Positions 23,790-34,651 of a stretch of DNA of 64,000 nucleotides are shown here, piece by piece; the stretch's first letter is position 1; each line of letters begins with the position of its first letter. The translations under genes and the position numbers were made by a program. The stretch is from Phlyctochytrium arcticum. Taxonomy: Eukaryota > Chytridiomycota > Chytridiomycetes > Chytridiales > Chytridiaceae. The stretch spans positions 496,001-560,000 of the forward strand of contig JAHLKI010000001.1 of assembly GCA_025602905.1 (NCBI GenBank), read 5' to 3'. The notes beneath the pieces are model-generated. The model did not search any database. It was given only the letters and a program-made list of their open reading frames with translations, and was not told the DNA's origin.

Positions 23790-24590
23790 AGAACATCTCG
23801 GTTCATCCTCATCGTACGTATTAAGAATGGTTCCGGCACCGCGGTCGGCGTAGGTATCCTTTATGTTCTAGTACGTGTGGGTTTTCATCCCGCGAATGAT
23901 GCTAGTGATCAGTCTGCTGTCTTTCTTGATGTGGGGGTTCCTAAACGCATTCGATCGATAAAATTAACACATCTGATCTTCCATGGATGGCTTACGTGTT
24001 GAGGGGTTGTTGGGCATGCAAACCCAAAATTGCCTTGATGTGCATGCGCAATGAACCGACCGAGTAAGGTGCGCCGTTGGCAATTTTCCTCTTGGCTATC
24101 ATTTCTTCTTGCAGATACGTGACTGCTTTCTGCATGTGGACTGTGTCGCCGTCTGCAAACTTTGTCTGGGTGCACCATTTGCGGAAGCGTTTGATGATGT
24201 TCCCATAGGTAGTCTTGGTTGACGGCGCAAGAAGAATCCAAATGGCTTAATATGGCTTTGCGTATGTTGCGCTTATAGACTTCAGTGTCCTGTTCCTGTT
24301 GCTGCTGCAGGTCCGAGGAAGAGCCCTTCTACGGGCCAGCGATGGAGTGCGGGTGGGGTCCATACCGAAGAGAGCTGCTGGGACACCTGCCTCGGCCAGC
24401 TCTTGGCCGGTCATATCATGGGCGGGATGGTTCTGATTATTGTATTGAGCCATGGCGGTCAAGTAAGTGCTAGATACGACACTTGAATTAGGCAGAGCGA
24501 GCGGAGAATGATTACGTAAGGAAAGAAGGAGGTCTCGGACTCGCACACCGCAGGCAACGCCAACCGCTTTAAAAACCACATACCTCGGAC
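23790..24590 (-). pseudogene. Crypton-like tyrosine recombinase remnant (N-terminal core-binding domain only)
   Basis: Reading the minus strand, the stretch near 24220-24000 encodes LAPSTKTTYGNIIKRFRKWC, then FADGDTVHMQKAVTYLQEEM and SVGSLRMHIKAILGLHAQQ. It splices through a 60-nt GTAAGC...TTTAG intron into TNPHIKKDSRLITSIIRGM, and the same frame continues past a TAG codon into YADRGAGTILNTYDEDE. This order matches the SAM-like core-binding domain and the DRG-x-x-T-(I/L)-L-x-x-Y block of fungal Crypton recombinases. The N-terminal stretch before it lies in other frames, an in-frame stop interrupts it, and no catalytic R..HxxR..Y half is found. It is therefore a decayed fragment. Assignment is by motif memory only. 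Confidence 0.5.
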
Positions 24591-24629
24591 ATACCTCTTA
24601 GCTTGGAGCCAAGACCGTCACCCAACCAT

Positions 24630-24916
24630 GGTCAGTCTGGACAATGGCCACCGCCTGGGAACCAAGCCCATCACCGCCATTTACCACGACGACTCGGACA
24701 TCTCGAAACGCTTGACGACGCTCGAGAGGGGAGTTGCTCGAGCTCAAAGACACGCAAACAGCCGATGCCTTCATATTCGGAGTTCCTTTCCTCAGGAATA
24801 CCGCCGCTCAGATCCTCCTGATTGCTGAGGGCGCACAGCCCAAACTCAATCCCGCACCGGCATCCTACTTTCGCAGGGATAAAGTAGATCAACAGAAATT
24901 TTGCGGAAACTCTTGA
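24630..24916 (+). pseudogene. Frameshifted reading-frame remnant, unassigned
   Basis: Two overlapping plus-strand frames appear to be one protein broken by a frameshift near 24730. The first begins MVSLDNGHRLGTKPITAIYH and ends in LTTLER; the second continues as LLELKDTQTADAFIFGVPFL and runs to a stop at 24916. No family is recognised. It sits between the Crypton-like and Harbinger-like remnants and may belong to either element. Confidence 0.3.
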
Positions 24917-24975
24917 GTTACATTCTGCAGGCCCTGTCCTTCATCTGGACGCACACTCAAAGCCAAAAGCATACT

Positions 24976-25567
24976 ATGGATCACTCTATGATACCACTGG
25001 AGCATCTAGGTAAGGTCTTGCGAGAACCTGTTTTACTACACACATTCCTCTTACTGCTTTTTCTTTCCAGCAATTTTGGGCACGCCAGTGCTTTTGTCGT
25101 CGGCTCTTCAACCGCAACAGCCAGAACGAAAGACAAGAACAGCAGTAAACCGAGGTCCGCGCTGGGAGCCTTGGTCCACCTCCTACGTCAATGACACCGA
25201 ATTCAACAACATGTTCCGAATGAGCCGTGCTGACTTTGTGTGGTTGGTCAACACACTGCGTCCTAGGTTGAGGGTGGACCAGCGCTCCCGTGGGCAACCA
25301 CTTCCAGTAGAGATGCAAGTCGCAGTTGCCTTGTACCGTTTCGGACATGGTGCCACCTATAACACCATAGGCCATCTATTCAGGATCGCTGAGGGTACGG
25401 CACTGGCAGTCACAACGAAAGTCGTTGCTGCCATCAGGAATGAACTAGCGCACAGGACGTTGGCGTACCCACCTTTATCCGATGAAGCCTCTCAAGGACA
25501 TTCTGGTCGCCGTGAACGACTACATGCCAGTCGCCACTACAGAGGATGCTCTGGCCACGGCCTTTGA
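24976..25567 (+). pseudogene. PIF/Harbinger-type transposase, truncated after its helix-turn-helix domain
   Basis: Two exons (24976-25009, 25071-25567; acceptor CTTTCCAG) give about 176 aa. Seen: NNMFRMSRADFVWLVNTL, then QRSRGQPLPVEMQVAVALYR, FGHGATYNTIGHLFRIAEGT, and TKVVAAIRNELA, the typical HARBI1-like N-terminal region that precedes the DDE nuclease. After residue 145 the frame runs into unrelated sequence and stops. The expected DDE core (an IDGTHI-like first Asp) is absent downstream. It is thus a nuclease-less fragment from an internal deletion, or a transposase-derived DNA-binding protein. Confidence 0.65.
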
Positions 25568-25769
25568 CGACCTCATTGACCGTCGAAACGGGACACGGCA
25601 TTTCGCAGACTGTCATGACCTCGAAACGAACGCTGTAAACGAGGCCAAGGCCCTCCTAGCCCGTCACCCCCACCTACGCCAAACGTGTCGCGCAGAGTCG
25701 CTTGTGATTTGTTTGATACAATCATGGACGCCTATCATAGATGACCCCCGCATTTGTTTTCTACTGTAA
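25482..25769 (+). CDS. Short hypothetical frame overlapping the Harbinger remnant
   Basis: A 95-codon frame begins MKPLKDILVAVNDYMPVATT and contains LATAFDDLIDRRNGTRHFAD and EAKALLARHPHLRQ, which have plausible protein composition. It overlaps the end of the Harbinger fragment in another frame. It could be the shifted C-terminal continuation of a deleted element. No function is assigned. Confidence 0.25.
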   Translation: MKPLKDILVAVNDYMPVATTEDALATAFDDLIDRRNGTRHFADCHDLETNAVNEAKALLARHPHLRQTCRAESLVICLIQSWTPIIDDPRICFLL

Positions 25770-27239
25770 TATATGAATCATTGAATCCCATAAATCCTCT
25801 CAATGACCGCTGAAGTTCCCCGCCGGGAAGGTTGCTGCAGGCGGAACCACGCCCACCATGGGTTAATCGGTGAATTTAGACGAACGAAGCGAGCCAATCC
25901 TAGCAGACGCCATGCTCAATCACTCAGTAGTCCTTTATTTGCCTTACCCCCGGAGGGGCGAGTGAAGCGAGGGAAGCGCATGTCCGCTACTTCTGGGCAA
26001 AGTCTATAACTTATCTTTACCGTCCTCTCATGAGTCTCTCGTAATGTTGGATATTCTCCATTTCCGCTACTCATGCATTCGTCCTAGTGCCTTTCCTGCC
26101 AAAAAATTTCATGGTTTGATCATAGCCATAATCTACGTGTTTTTGTCCAATAGCGTCCTTCCGCTTTGGCGGAAAATTTATGCGCTACTTTTGTCACATC
26201 ACACTCTGTGTACATGCCTTCTGTTTCTAATTCCATTTTGCCTCATATTTTTACTGCCCTTGCTATTATGACACAATGGTTCCCTTAGGTGGTACTCTAG
26301 GCGGTATTGCCCTTACCCGCATCAGCATCCAGTCTGACTATTCCCTCTTCTCTACATCTTCTCTATCGCATCTCATCATACTTGGTCATTTCCTGCATAC
26401 CCGGGCGCTTGCACTATCGCATTCCGGATACTTTCTCGATTTATTTTCCCTTGGCTCGTCGGTTGCTCTCGCCCTGCCCTGCGCTTCGGTTCTTCTTTCT
26501 AATTGCCCCCATCCTCATTCATGACTTCATTTTTAACTTCTGAGATTTCATATTTGACTAGTTCGTCACTGATTTGCCCCCGAAACTACTCATAAACACA
26601 TTTTAACTAGCACTTGTTGCTGCTATCCTCCTTCACTTCTTTGTCTCAGTAGTATATTGGTATATTGGTAATTTAGCTTCTACTTCTTTCTGTTTGTGTT
26701 GATCTGCTTTCGTCTCTTGCTCTCTTTTCTTCTGCGCTCCATATCACCATTTAAGTTAGTTTTACCATCTCCCCCATACTTTCTGTTGCTCCTATCCTCC
26801 TTCCCTTCTTCACTACCTCGCTATCATTGAGCTTCTATTTCTCTTTAACACTTTGATCCATTTCCAATTATGCGATGCGTATTTGCTTCGTACAATAATT
26901 GTTCGTTGATCTCTTACATTTTTTATTTTTCCACCGCCGCGTATTTTCCTCCTATACTTGCTTCTTTCTCTCTCCCTTCTCTTACAATTCCCATTCACCT
27001 TCAGTAGCATCACTCAGCTGGTATTTCTTTCTGTGAGTGATGAGCTGCTTTCGCCTCTTGCTTTCTTTTCCTCTGCCTTCCGTACCGCCATTTAATTTAG
27101 TTTTACCACTTCCCCCATATTATCTGTTGCTCCTATCATCCTTGTTATTTGGCTTCTATTTCTCTCCAGAGTCCTTCACTACATCCATGCATGCTTGGTC
27201 TGCGATAGACTGCATGTCGTCGGTGTTTCCCGTGGAGTA
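25770..27239 (+). repeat. Pyrimidine-rich gene-free tract with a diverged direct repeat
   Basis: From about 26040 the plus strand is dominated by C and T, with many CTTCT and CCTCC runs. The segment around 26696-26850 (GATCTGCTTTCGTCTCTTGC onward) is repeated with point changes and indels around 27043-27165 (GAGCTGCTTTCGCCTCTTGC onward), sharing TTTAGTTTTACCA, CTCCCCCATA and CTGTTGCTCCTATC. Frames are short, and no gene is supported. Confidence 0.55.
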
Positions 27240-28640
27240 GCAAAGAAGGAAGATAATCACAGAAAAGCCAGCAGGCAATTACCACACGCAAACGTTGAAT
27301 CCAATCCTGTAACGGATATCATGTCCTAAGTGTTCCTGGATGGTAAATAAGAAGGCTAATGAGAAAAGCCAGCATGCAAAAGTAAGATCATAAAGCATTT
27401 TTTGTAGGTATTTTTTTACTTCTCGTGCCTCGCATGTCCTAAGTTTTACTTGGATCGTAAGAAAGAAGGAAGAGAGAAGATCATGTGGAAAAGCACGCAG
27501 TTTTCATAGATTTTTTTTATTTCTCGTGCCTCTGGCGGAAACGCTCCATGTAATCCTGTAACAAATGTCATTCCTGGATGATAAGAAAGAATTAAGATGA
27601 GAAAAGCGAGCAATTAAAAAGTAAGATCATATAGAAAAGTTAACCGAATTCAGAGGGTATATATCTCTTCAAGTTTCTTCACTGACGGAAACATTGCATG
27701 TCTGTTCGGTACGAAAGTGCATGTCGTTAGTGTGGCATAATCAAAGGGCAAGAGAGGTGGAACCTCTGAGAAGCTGCAAGCAAATGTAGTGAAAAAGTTA
27801 AATAGTGGAAGTACACAAGCGAAAGAGAGCAAGGCATGAAAGATGAAAAACAAAAGAAATGGAAAGGTACAGGACAAAGCCAGGCGGGAAAGGCAGCAGG
27901 GGAAAGAAAGTAGGCAACCATCAAGCAGGAAAGGTAAAGAGTGAATAGAATTTTATGCAGGCAATAAAGTAGTAACAAGATACGCAAAGAAAGCATTGAA
28001 CTGTATTCATCGCCGTAACTTTTCTGCTTGAGAACTGTGAGTGTATTGAGAAAATTGAGAGGGAAATGTTTTATAGAGTGGCAAAAAAACGCTGTGACGG
28101 ATTTCATATATCTGTATATCCCGTAGAGTAAGAAAGAAAGACGATAAGAGCAGCGAGCATAGAAAAGTAAAATAGCTAATTATGCATTGTGTCCGTTACG
28201 GATGACATGTCTGATTGTTTCCCGTAGGCTAAAGAAAACATTATGCACAGGCGTTTTTTTTTTAAAATATTGGATGTGATGTCCTAATTGTTTCCCGCAG
28301 GGTATGGAAGAAGGAAAATAAGAAAAGCTGAAACGTCGCATATATGGTCCGTACCGAATGTTATGTCGTCAGTGTACCTTAAAACTTTAAAAGGGTCAGA
28401 GAGAGGGAGAAGATGGAAGTACAGTCAATAAAATGAAACCAAAAGTCAGTAAGACATGAGAGGTGAACAGCAAACGAATTTAAAAGGTGCGGGACAAAAC
28501 CAGGAAGGCCAAGCAACAAAGCAGGAAGACACACGAAGAAAGCATGGAACTGCATGCCATGCAGGTATAGTATCCTTGCTACCGTGATCTTGCTTGCTTG
28601 CTTTCTTTCAATCAATTCCTTTCTGGGCCGTCAAACGGGG
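27240..28640 (+). repeat. Purine-rich tract of degenerate tandem repeats
   Basis: The plus strand switches to A/G-rich. A degenerate unit carrying ATGTCCTAAGTGTTCC(T/C)G, then TAAGAAAGAAGGAAGAT and GAAAAGC, recurs around 27220-27400, 27430-27510, 27545-27640, 28090-28170, 28195-28250 and 28270-28340. A larger block (about 27690-28020) containing ATGTCGTTAGTGT, GGTACAGGACAAAGCCAGG and AAAGCATTGAACTG resembles about 28350-28590. No coding frame is supported. Confidence 0.5.
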
Positions 28641-28743
28641 TAGTTGCACAGCCGTCGGCTAAGAGAGCTCGCAAGCTTGTTAGATATCTTTTTTTGGTTA
28701 CTGATTATTAGCAGACAGCAGTAGTCATTTGTATTTTTTGTTC

Positions 28744-28876
28744 ATTTTATGCTGGCGACATGGTGCCTGCATGCATGAATGCTTGCATGGAGCAGGCTAG
28801 GACAGACCAACGGTCATTTTATGCTACCTGCATGCCTAAATGCTTGCATGGAGCAGGCTAGGACAGGCCAACAGTC
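28744..28876 (+). repeat. Two-copy tandem repeat of about 65 bp
   Basis: Two adjacent copies begin TTTTATGCT and share GCTTGCATGGAGCAGGCTAG followed by GACAG(A/G)CCAAC. The first copy has an extra GGCGACATGGTG stretch. It is non-coding. Confidence 0.7.
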
Positions 28877-29039
28877 TGGTAAGTTGACCCTCAAGATCTC
28901 TCAAAAGCAGGCGGCATGTCTCCTTGGGAACGACTGTATGGCGTTTAATCCGACATTCTGGGCTTTCGAACCTGGGGTTGTCAAACACATGCTTTAGACG
29001 AACGCACCTCGAACCTCAAGCTATCCCCTCATGTCATTA

Positions 29040-30181
29040 GATGTCACTTCTTGGTTCGGAGTCAACACGTCAAAGGGGCAATGCTCTTTGATCCGGTGGC
29101 CAACAGAATTTTCTTTTCCCGCAATATTCGATTTGACGAGAATATTCTCACGCCCCAATGTCTTCACCATTCTGACTCTGAGCGCGCTCTTGCTAGCATG
29201 GAGTTATGGGAGCCTGAACCTCCTACTTACGAGGCCGCTATTCATCCGGACAATCCTGAGCGTGACGAATGGCAGGCTGCAATTGACTCTGAGCTTGCAT
29301 CTTTGCAGCAAAACGGCATTTGGATTGAAGATTTTCTACCTCCCGGTCGCAAAGCTATTACTGCGAAATGGGTTTTCAAACGCAAACGGGATGCTTCCGG
29401 TCGGATTGTAACGATATGAAGCTAGACTTGTCGCCCGTGGCTTCACCCAAATTGAAGGCGTTGACTACACGGACACATTTTCACCCGTCGTACGCATGCA
29501 AACCCTTCGACTTATTCTGGTACTTGCCCTCCACTACGATTTACCGGTGCATCAAATGAACGTTCAAACTGCGTTTCTGAATGGCATCCTCAAAGAAGAA
29601 ATTTTCATGAAACCACGGTCCGGCGTTAAATTGACCTCGGGTGATGTGCTAAGATTGAAAAGTACCCTTTACGGCTTGAAGCAAGCTGGCCGCGAGTGGT
29701 ATCTCCGACCAATTCACGACACCCAAGTCCGATCCATTGCTCTTCTTTCCTCACACGTCTGAAGGACCGATTATTTTAGCTGCCTACGTTGACGACCTCG
29801 TCATTCTTGGAGCTTACCGAAGCAGAGTATATGGCCTACACTCAAGCTGCAAAAGAAGCGTTATGGTATCGCTCCTTATTAGAGGAACTCAAGATTCCAA
29901 TTACAAAACCTACCACGCTATTCGTAGATCTAGACAACCTACCAGCACTTTTGTCAGCAGAGAACGAGGTTCATCATGCCCCAACAAAGCACATAGATGT
30001 GCAACATCATTTTATCCGAGACTGCGTCAAAACCAAGAGTGTTCATTTGGAATGGATACAAACCAGGGATAATACTGCAGATATCTTGACAACAGCAACG
30101 AATGAGACAACACTCATGAAGATGTCAGAAAAGATGGGAATGGGAGCAATCCCTTATAACCGACAACGGAAAGAAATGTGA
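29040..30181 (+). mobile_element. Internally deleted Ty1/copia retrotransposon polyprotein fragment
   Basis: The 5' end carries the end of the integrase region (VKGAMLFDPVANRIFFSR). The copia reverse transcriptase follows: EWQAAIDSELASLQQNGIW, KAITAKWVFKRKRD, then, after a frameshift near 29415, [34 protein letters not shown] and [14 protein letters not shown]. The polymerase motif AAYVDDLVILG is followed immediately, in another frame at about 29810, by the RNase H end LTEAEYMAYTQAAKEALWY, KHIDVQHHFIRDCVK and NTADILTT. The usual couple of hundred residues between these motifs are missing. No gag, protease or clear LTR pair is seen, so this is a dead fragment. Confidence 0.8.
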
Positions 30182-30997
30182 CTGTATACGCACATTATTC
30201 AGGGGAGTAGCCCCGGGGACCATTTGCCCCAAGAAAGGACAACATGAGACAAAATGGGACAATGTACCCTGGGAATATTTGCCCAGCAACAGAGCTTGAG
30301 AAAAAATCGCGTCGAACCGTAACCCAAGAAAGTATAAGATAGAAACAGTGAACGTAATTATGCAGGCTCAACAGCCGTACCCAAGTATTGTCATCGCGAG
30401 TGCACCAAGAACGGAGCATTCATACAAATCAAATTGAGTGGCTGAAGACATGAGTTGAAGGAACATCGCAAGGCGGGCACATCATAGCAGAAGAGCAAAA
30501 AAAGCGAAGCGTGGGAGTAAAGCTGGGTCAGAAAGAAACGACAGATTGACTTGACAGATCGAAACCCTAGCCTGCATTGGCAAATCGGCAGAATAGGATG
30601 TACTAATTTGTACACAGAATTGGACAGACGGACAGAAGAAATCTGTGAATAGGGTCGTTGGAAAGACAGAAAGCAAGAGTACCGGCGGAGAAATCAGCAT
30701 CAAACTTGAAATGTAGGGAAAGGACAGATAGGGTTTGAAAAACAGACAGAAGGGGGAGCCGCCGGAAGAGAACCGGAGGACCGGTCACGTGGTCAGACTG
30801 CTGGTGCGTCGCTAAGCCCCCCCCCATCCTTTTTGGTTTTTTTTGTTTTGGCCTTCGCTGGACTTTCCAACAGTTTGCGCCAATAATCCCGGAGATTCAG
30901 TGGACTTTACGAGAGGGTGGTTTTCTGGTTCCGCCGCTCATTCCATCAATACTCCAAGAAACTAGCCTGAGTCGCATACGGCTTGGTCATTGCAAAG
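30182..30997. other. Purine-rich intergenic region before dyskerin
   Basis: The first 120 bp after the copia frame is GGGA/CCC-rich (AGTAGCCCCGGGGACC near 30206) and may be retrotransposon 3' sequence. The 30430-30780 part is purine-rich, like the 27.3-28.6 kb tract. An eight-base C-run precedes a T-run near 30818-30850. No gene is seen. Confidence 0.4.
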
Positions 30998-32577
30998 ATG
31001 GGCAAATCATCGAAAGTCGCCGAAAAGGGGGCCGCTGAAGTAGACTATGTTATCAAACCTAGCACGGTTACTCCTGCGATGGATACCTCAACGTGGCCTC
31101 TTCTCCTGAAGGTATAAATCACCGCATCTGTCAAGATGTTTCTGCTGTTTAACCGTCGTTCTTTTTGAAACAGAACTACGACAAGTTGAATGTTCGCACC
31201 GGTCACTACACACCTATTCCCAGCGGTTGCTCTCCCTTGAAGCGGGATATCGAAAACTATGTCAAATACGGTGTCATTAACCTGGACAAGCCCGCAAACC
31301 CCTCCTCTCACGAAGTTGTTGCCTGGATTCGTCGAATTTTGCGAGTTGACAAGACTGGACACAGTGGAACACTCGATCCCAAGGTCACTGGATGTTTGAT
31401 TGTGTGCGTGGATCGTGCCACTCGTCTTGTTAAATCGCAGCAAGGTGCTGGAAAGGAATACGTCGCTGTGTTGCGACTTCACGATGCCATCGAGTCTGAG
31501 AAGAAGCTCGCTCAGTCCCTCGAGACCCTGACTGGTGCTCTCTTCCAACGTCCCCCATTGATCTCTGCCGTCAAGCGTCAACTTCGTATCCGTACTATCC
31601 ACGACCTCAAGCTGTACGAATTTGATAACGATCGCCATCTCGGTGTTTTCTGGGTCAGCTGTGAGGCCGGTACTTACATTCGTACTCTCTGTGTTCACTT
31701 GGGACTTCTTCTGGGTACCGGAGGTCACATGCAGGAACTTCGTCGTGTCCGATCTGGAGCTATGGGTGAAGATGATAACTTGGTCACCATGCACGATATC
31801 ATGGATGCTCAGTGGGTTTATGACAACACCAAAGACGAGTCCTACTTGCGCCGCGTAGTCATGCCATTGGAAACTCTTCTTACTGGCTACAAGCGTATTG
31901 TTGTAAAGGACAGCGCAGTCAATGCTATCTGCTACGGTGCCAAGCTTATGATCCCCGGTCTGCTTCGATTCGAATCTGGTGTCGATATTAATGAAGAGGT
32001 CGTTCTTATGACCACCAAGGGTGAAGCGATTGCTCTTGCCCACGCACAAATGTCAACTGCAGAAATGGCCACTTGTGACCACGGAGTAGTTGCCAAGATT
32101 AAGCGAGTCATCATGGAGCGCGACACATACCCTCGACGATGGGGACTTGGACCTAAGGCTTTGGAGAAGAAGAAGCTGATCAAGGACGGAAAGCTGGACA
32201 AATACGGACGGCCAAACGAAACTACACCTAACCAGTGGAGTAAAGATTACGTTGACTACGCTGCTGGGCAGACCGACGCCAAGGTCGCTAAGCCACAAGC
32301 GATGGAGGTAGATGCTCCATCCCCAAGCAAGCCGCTGATTGAAGAAGTTGCACCTTCTAAGAAGCGCAAGGCTGAGGAAACCGAAGATGTCAGCGTTGTT
32401 GCTGACGGCGAGAAGAAGAAGAAGAAGAAGAAGAAGGACTCTGAGAGCAAAGATGACAGCGAGGTGAGTGAACTGTCATTGATGTCTTTCGAAGCTTTGT
32501 GCTGATCAATCGATTTGACCCAGGACAAGTCCGAGAAAAAGAAGAAGAAGAAGAAGTCCAAGGACTCTGAAGAGTAG
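30998..32577 (+). CDS. CBF5: Dyskerin / Cbf5 H/ACA RNP pseudouridine synthase
   Basis: This is the catalytic subunit of H/ACA snoRNPs, which pseudouridylates rRNA and snRNA in the nucleolus. Three exons (30998-31111, 31174-32463, 32524-32577) give 485 aa, nearly identical in length to yeast Cbf5. Seen: [19 protein letters not shown], then [14 protein letters not shown] with the catalytic Asp, [42 protein letters not shown] and the PUA domain from about residue 280 ([19 protein letters not shown]). The C-terminus is the usual Lys-rich KKE/KKD tail, and intron 2 falls inside it. The introns (62 and 60 nt) look too short to host an H/ACA RNA. Function is confidently assigned. Confidence 0.97.
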
Positions 32578-32825
32578 TCTATCATTACCCTTACTCCTTA
32601 ATTTATCTGTGTGCACGTTTTGATGTTAGATTTTCGTTTCTTTTATTGTATTTACTTTTGAGATTTTCATATGCCGCTTCCTTCAGTCCAATTCGAATTC
32701 GAAAATGGTGGGAGCCCAACGTTTCGGTGAGTCGGCACGGCGCAGCTCAGCTGTGACAAATGCCTGGCCGCTGTCCTCTCGTACTTACAGAGGTCCTGGA
32801 GGTCCATATCATCAAGGGAGCGACG

Positions 32826-34651
32826 ATGTTCCGAAGCACATTGAAGGCCGTTCCCAGGGGGCTTACCTACCGGATAGCGAGCCTCCGTCAGGCATACCCG
32901 TCAGCATCAAGCACCTCCCACCTCTACAGACATGCTTCAACAGTTCCATCTTCGAGCACCGGCGATCAACACAACGCAACTTCCACGCGAGCGGAACGGG
33001 CTCGGAGGGCTATATTCTACGGTACCGCTGTACTTCTTTTATCATTCATGAATAAGCCATTCTGAAAGCTGCTTGTGCTTATCATCGTTTCCTGTTTGTT
33101 GGTTTGTTTACCTTCACAGTGCCAGGTATGGTAATTTGTGAATTTGACGATGGATACCAAGATTATGGACCATCTGGCGTGTTCCCTTCTGTAGGCAGTG
33201 ATGAACGTAAGCTGAACAGCTCCCGAAAGATGCGTGTGGATAGTGTGATTTATGATTTGGAGGACTCGGTACCTATGAATCGCAAAGGCGCGGCACGGCA
33301 ATCTGTATTTCAGGTAGGGCTGGTTGGGGAATCATTCATGAAGTAATATTCATTATGTCCTTCAATGTTTTTGCAGGCTCTTGAGGTTTGTCCTGTTGTT
33401 CCTGGCAAACTGGACACTCTTTTGAAGCTTGCTCTAGTCATTCGACATTGGGGATACAGAGAAGACAGTCCGTATCAATGCAGTGGGCTCAGGTTTAGAG
33501 GTTGATGATTTAAACGTTGTGGTAAGAAGAGCTCGTGAGCTGTAAAATTGGACTTGTAATGGCGAAATCTGACTCGGTGCAACCATCCTAGCTCCGATCT
33601 AAACACTTGGATGCTTTGGTTGTGCCGAAAGTCCAATCAGCAAAAGAAGTTGAATTCATCTCACGGATGATCGATTCAATTGCCCCGGAATCCAAGTATT
33701 TGACCTCATCGTTTTGCAAAATCGTGCACCTCTCTGACTGCAGGTCGTAGTCGCGCTAATATCCGGATTCTGGCGTGCATTGAGAGTGCCCTCGGGATTC
33801 TCAACATTAAAGAGTATGCAATTCGCAATATTGACCTTGATGTTTGCTTATTTTCCTATCTAGAATTGCGAACGCCGATCCTCGCGTGGATGGTCTTGTA
33901 TTGTATGTTACAGTTTTGGATGCATATGGGGGGTCAGGTTTTAATTCTCTCTTCCAGTGCCGCCGAGGACTATGCAGCAGACACTGGGTTGACACGGACC
34001 CCATCCCGGCTCGAGTTCTTATACGCCAGACAACGCGTTGCAACTGCAGCGAGTGCTTTCGGCTTACAGGCCATTGATATGGTGGGAGTCTCAGCGAATG
34101 ATACACCAAATTACATACTGATATCTGAAATAGGTTTGCGTCGACTATCAGAAACCTGAAATTTTGGAGGAAGAGTGTCAAGAGGGCCGCACATGGGGGT
34201 TCACGGGCAAGGTATGTTGGAAAGCACAAATTTTGCGCAACGAAGATGTAAATGCCTACTATGCGTTCTAGCAAGCGATACATCCCAATCAATTGGAGAT
34301 AATACAACGAATATACGCGCCGTCAGAGAAGGGTATGTACTCTAGATATTGCGATTTCGTCGGTCGATCCGCTCCTTACCCTTGACAGATATTGAACGCG
34401 CTACTCGGATTGTCGATGGATATCAGGAACATGCCCGAAAAGGAATTGGAGCCTTCAATCTTGATGGCAAAATGATCGACATGGTAAGTTCATAACGCGC
34501 ACGAGTGCCGAGGCAGCTCAGTAACCCTTTGGGCATCCAACAGCCGGTTGTCAAATGGGCAGAGGTATATCATCAACTTTTGCGACCGCTGCATCTTATT
34601 GACAACAAAATTTAGCGACTGCTTGCCAAGGCGGAAAAAATGAAGAAATGA
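32826..34651 (+). CDS. CLYBL: Citrate lyase beta-like (citramalyl-CoA lyase) mitochondrial enzyme
   Basis: CLYBL enzymes of the HpcH/HpaI aldolase superfamily cleave citramalyl-CoA in the mitochondrial C5-dicarboxylate pathway. Fourteen exons fit in phase: 32826-33021, 33120-33125, 33195-33313, 33377-33385, 33438-33521, 33592-33695, 33751-33813, 33864-33902, 33958-34081, 34134-34211, 34272-34332, 34389-34483, 34544-34564 and 34616-34651, totalling 344 aa, matching human CLYBL (about 340). Seen after splicing: RRAIFYVPGSDERKL, DSVIYDLEDSVP, EKTVRINAVGSG, LVVPKVQSA, CIESALGILN, EDYAADTG, YARQRVATAASAFGLQAIDM, GFTGKQAIHPNQ and DGKMIDMPVVKWA. The N-terminus MFRSTLKAVPRGLTYRIAS is a good presequence, so ATG 32826 is preferred over the in-frame 32760. 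Two exons are microexons of 6 and 9 nt. Confidence 0.92.

Noticed and set aside
23850..23860. GTATCCTTT, a match to a U12-type 5' splice site
   Set aside because: It lies on the strand opposite the Crypton-like remnant, with no coding frame ending there; probably chance.
25803..26009. GC-rich stretch with GGCGAGTGAAGCGAGGG, looking bacterial
   Set aside because: Short, with no coding motif; too little to claim horizontal transfer.
26276..26543. Two overlapping 80-codon frames with hydrophobic composition
   Set aside because: They sit in the pyrimidine-rich repeat tract, where Ser/Leu/Phe/Pro-rich frames arise from composition alone.
27240..28640. CRISPR-like array in the repeat tract
   Set aside because: Repeats are degenerate, unequal in length and spacing, and the context is eukaryotic.
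31045..32049. 334-codon minus-strand frame
   Set aside because: It is antisense to dyskerin, whose protein is unambiguous; no motif in the antisense frame.
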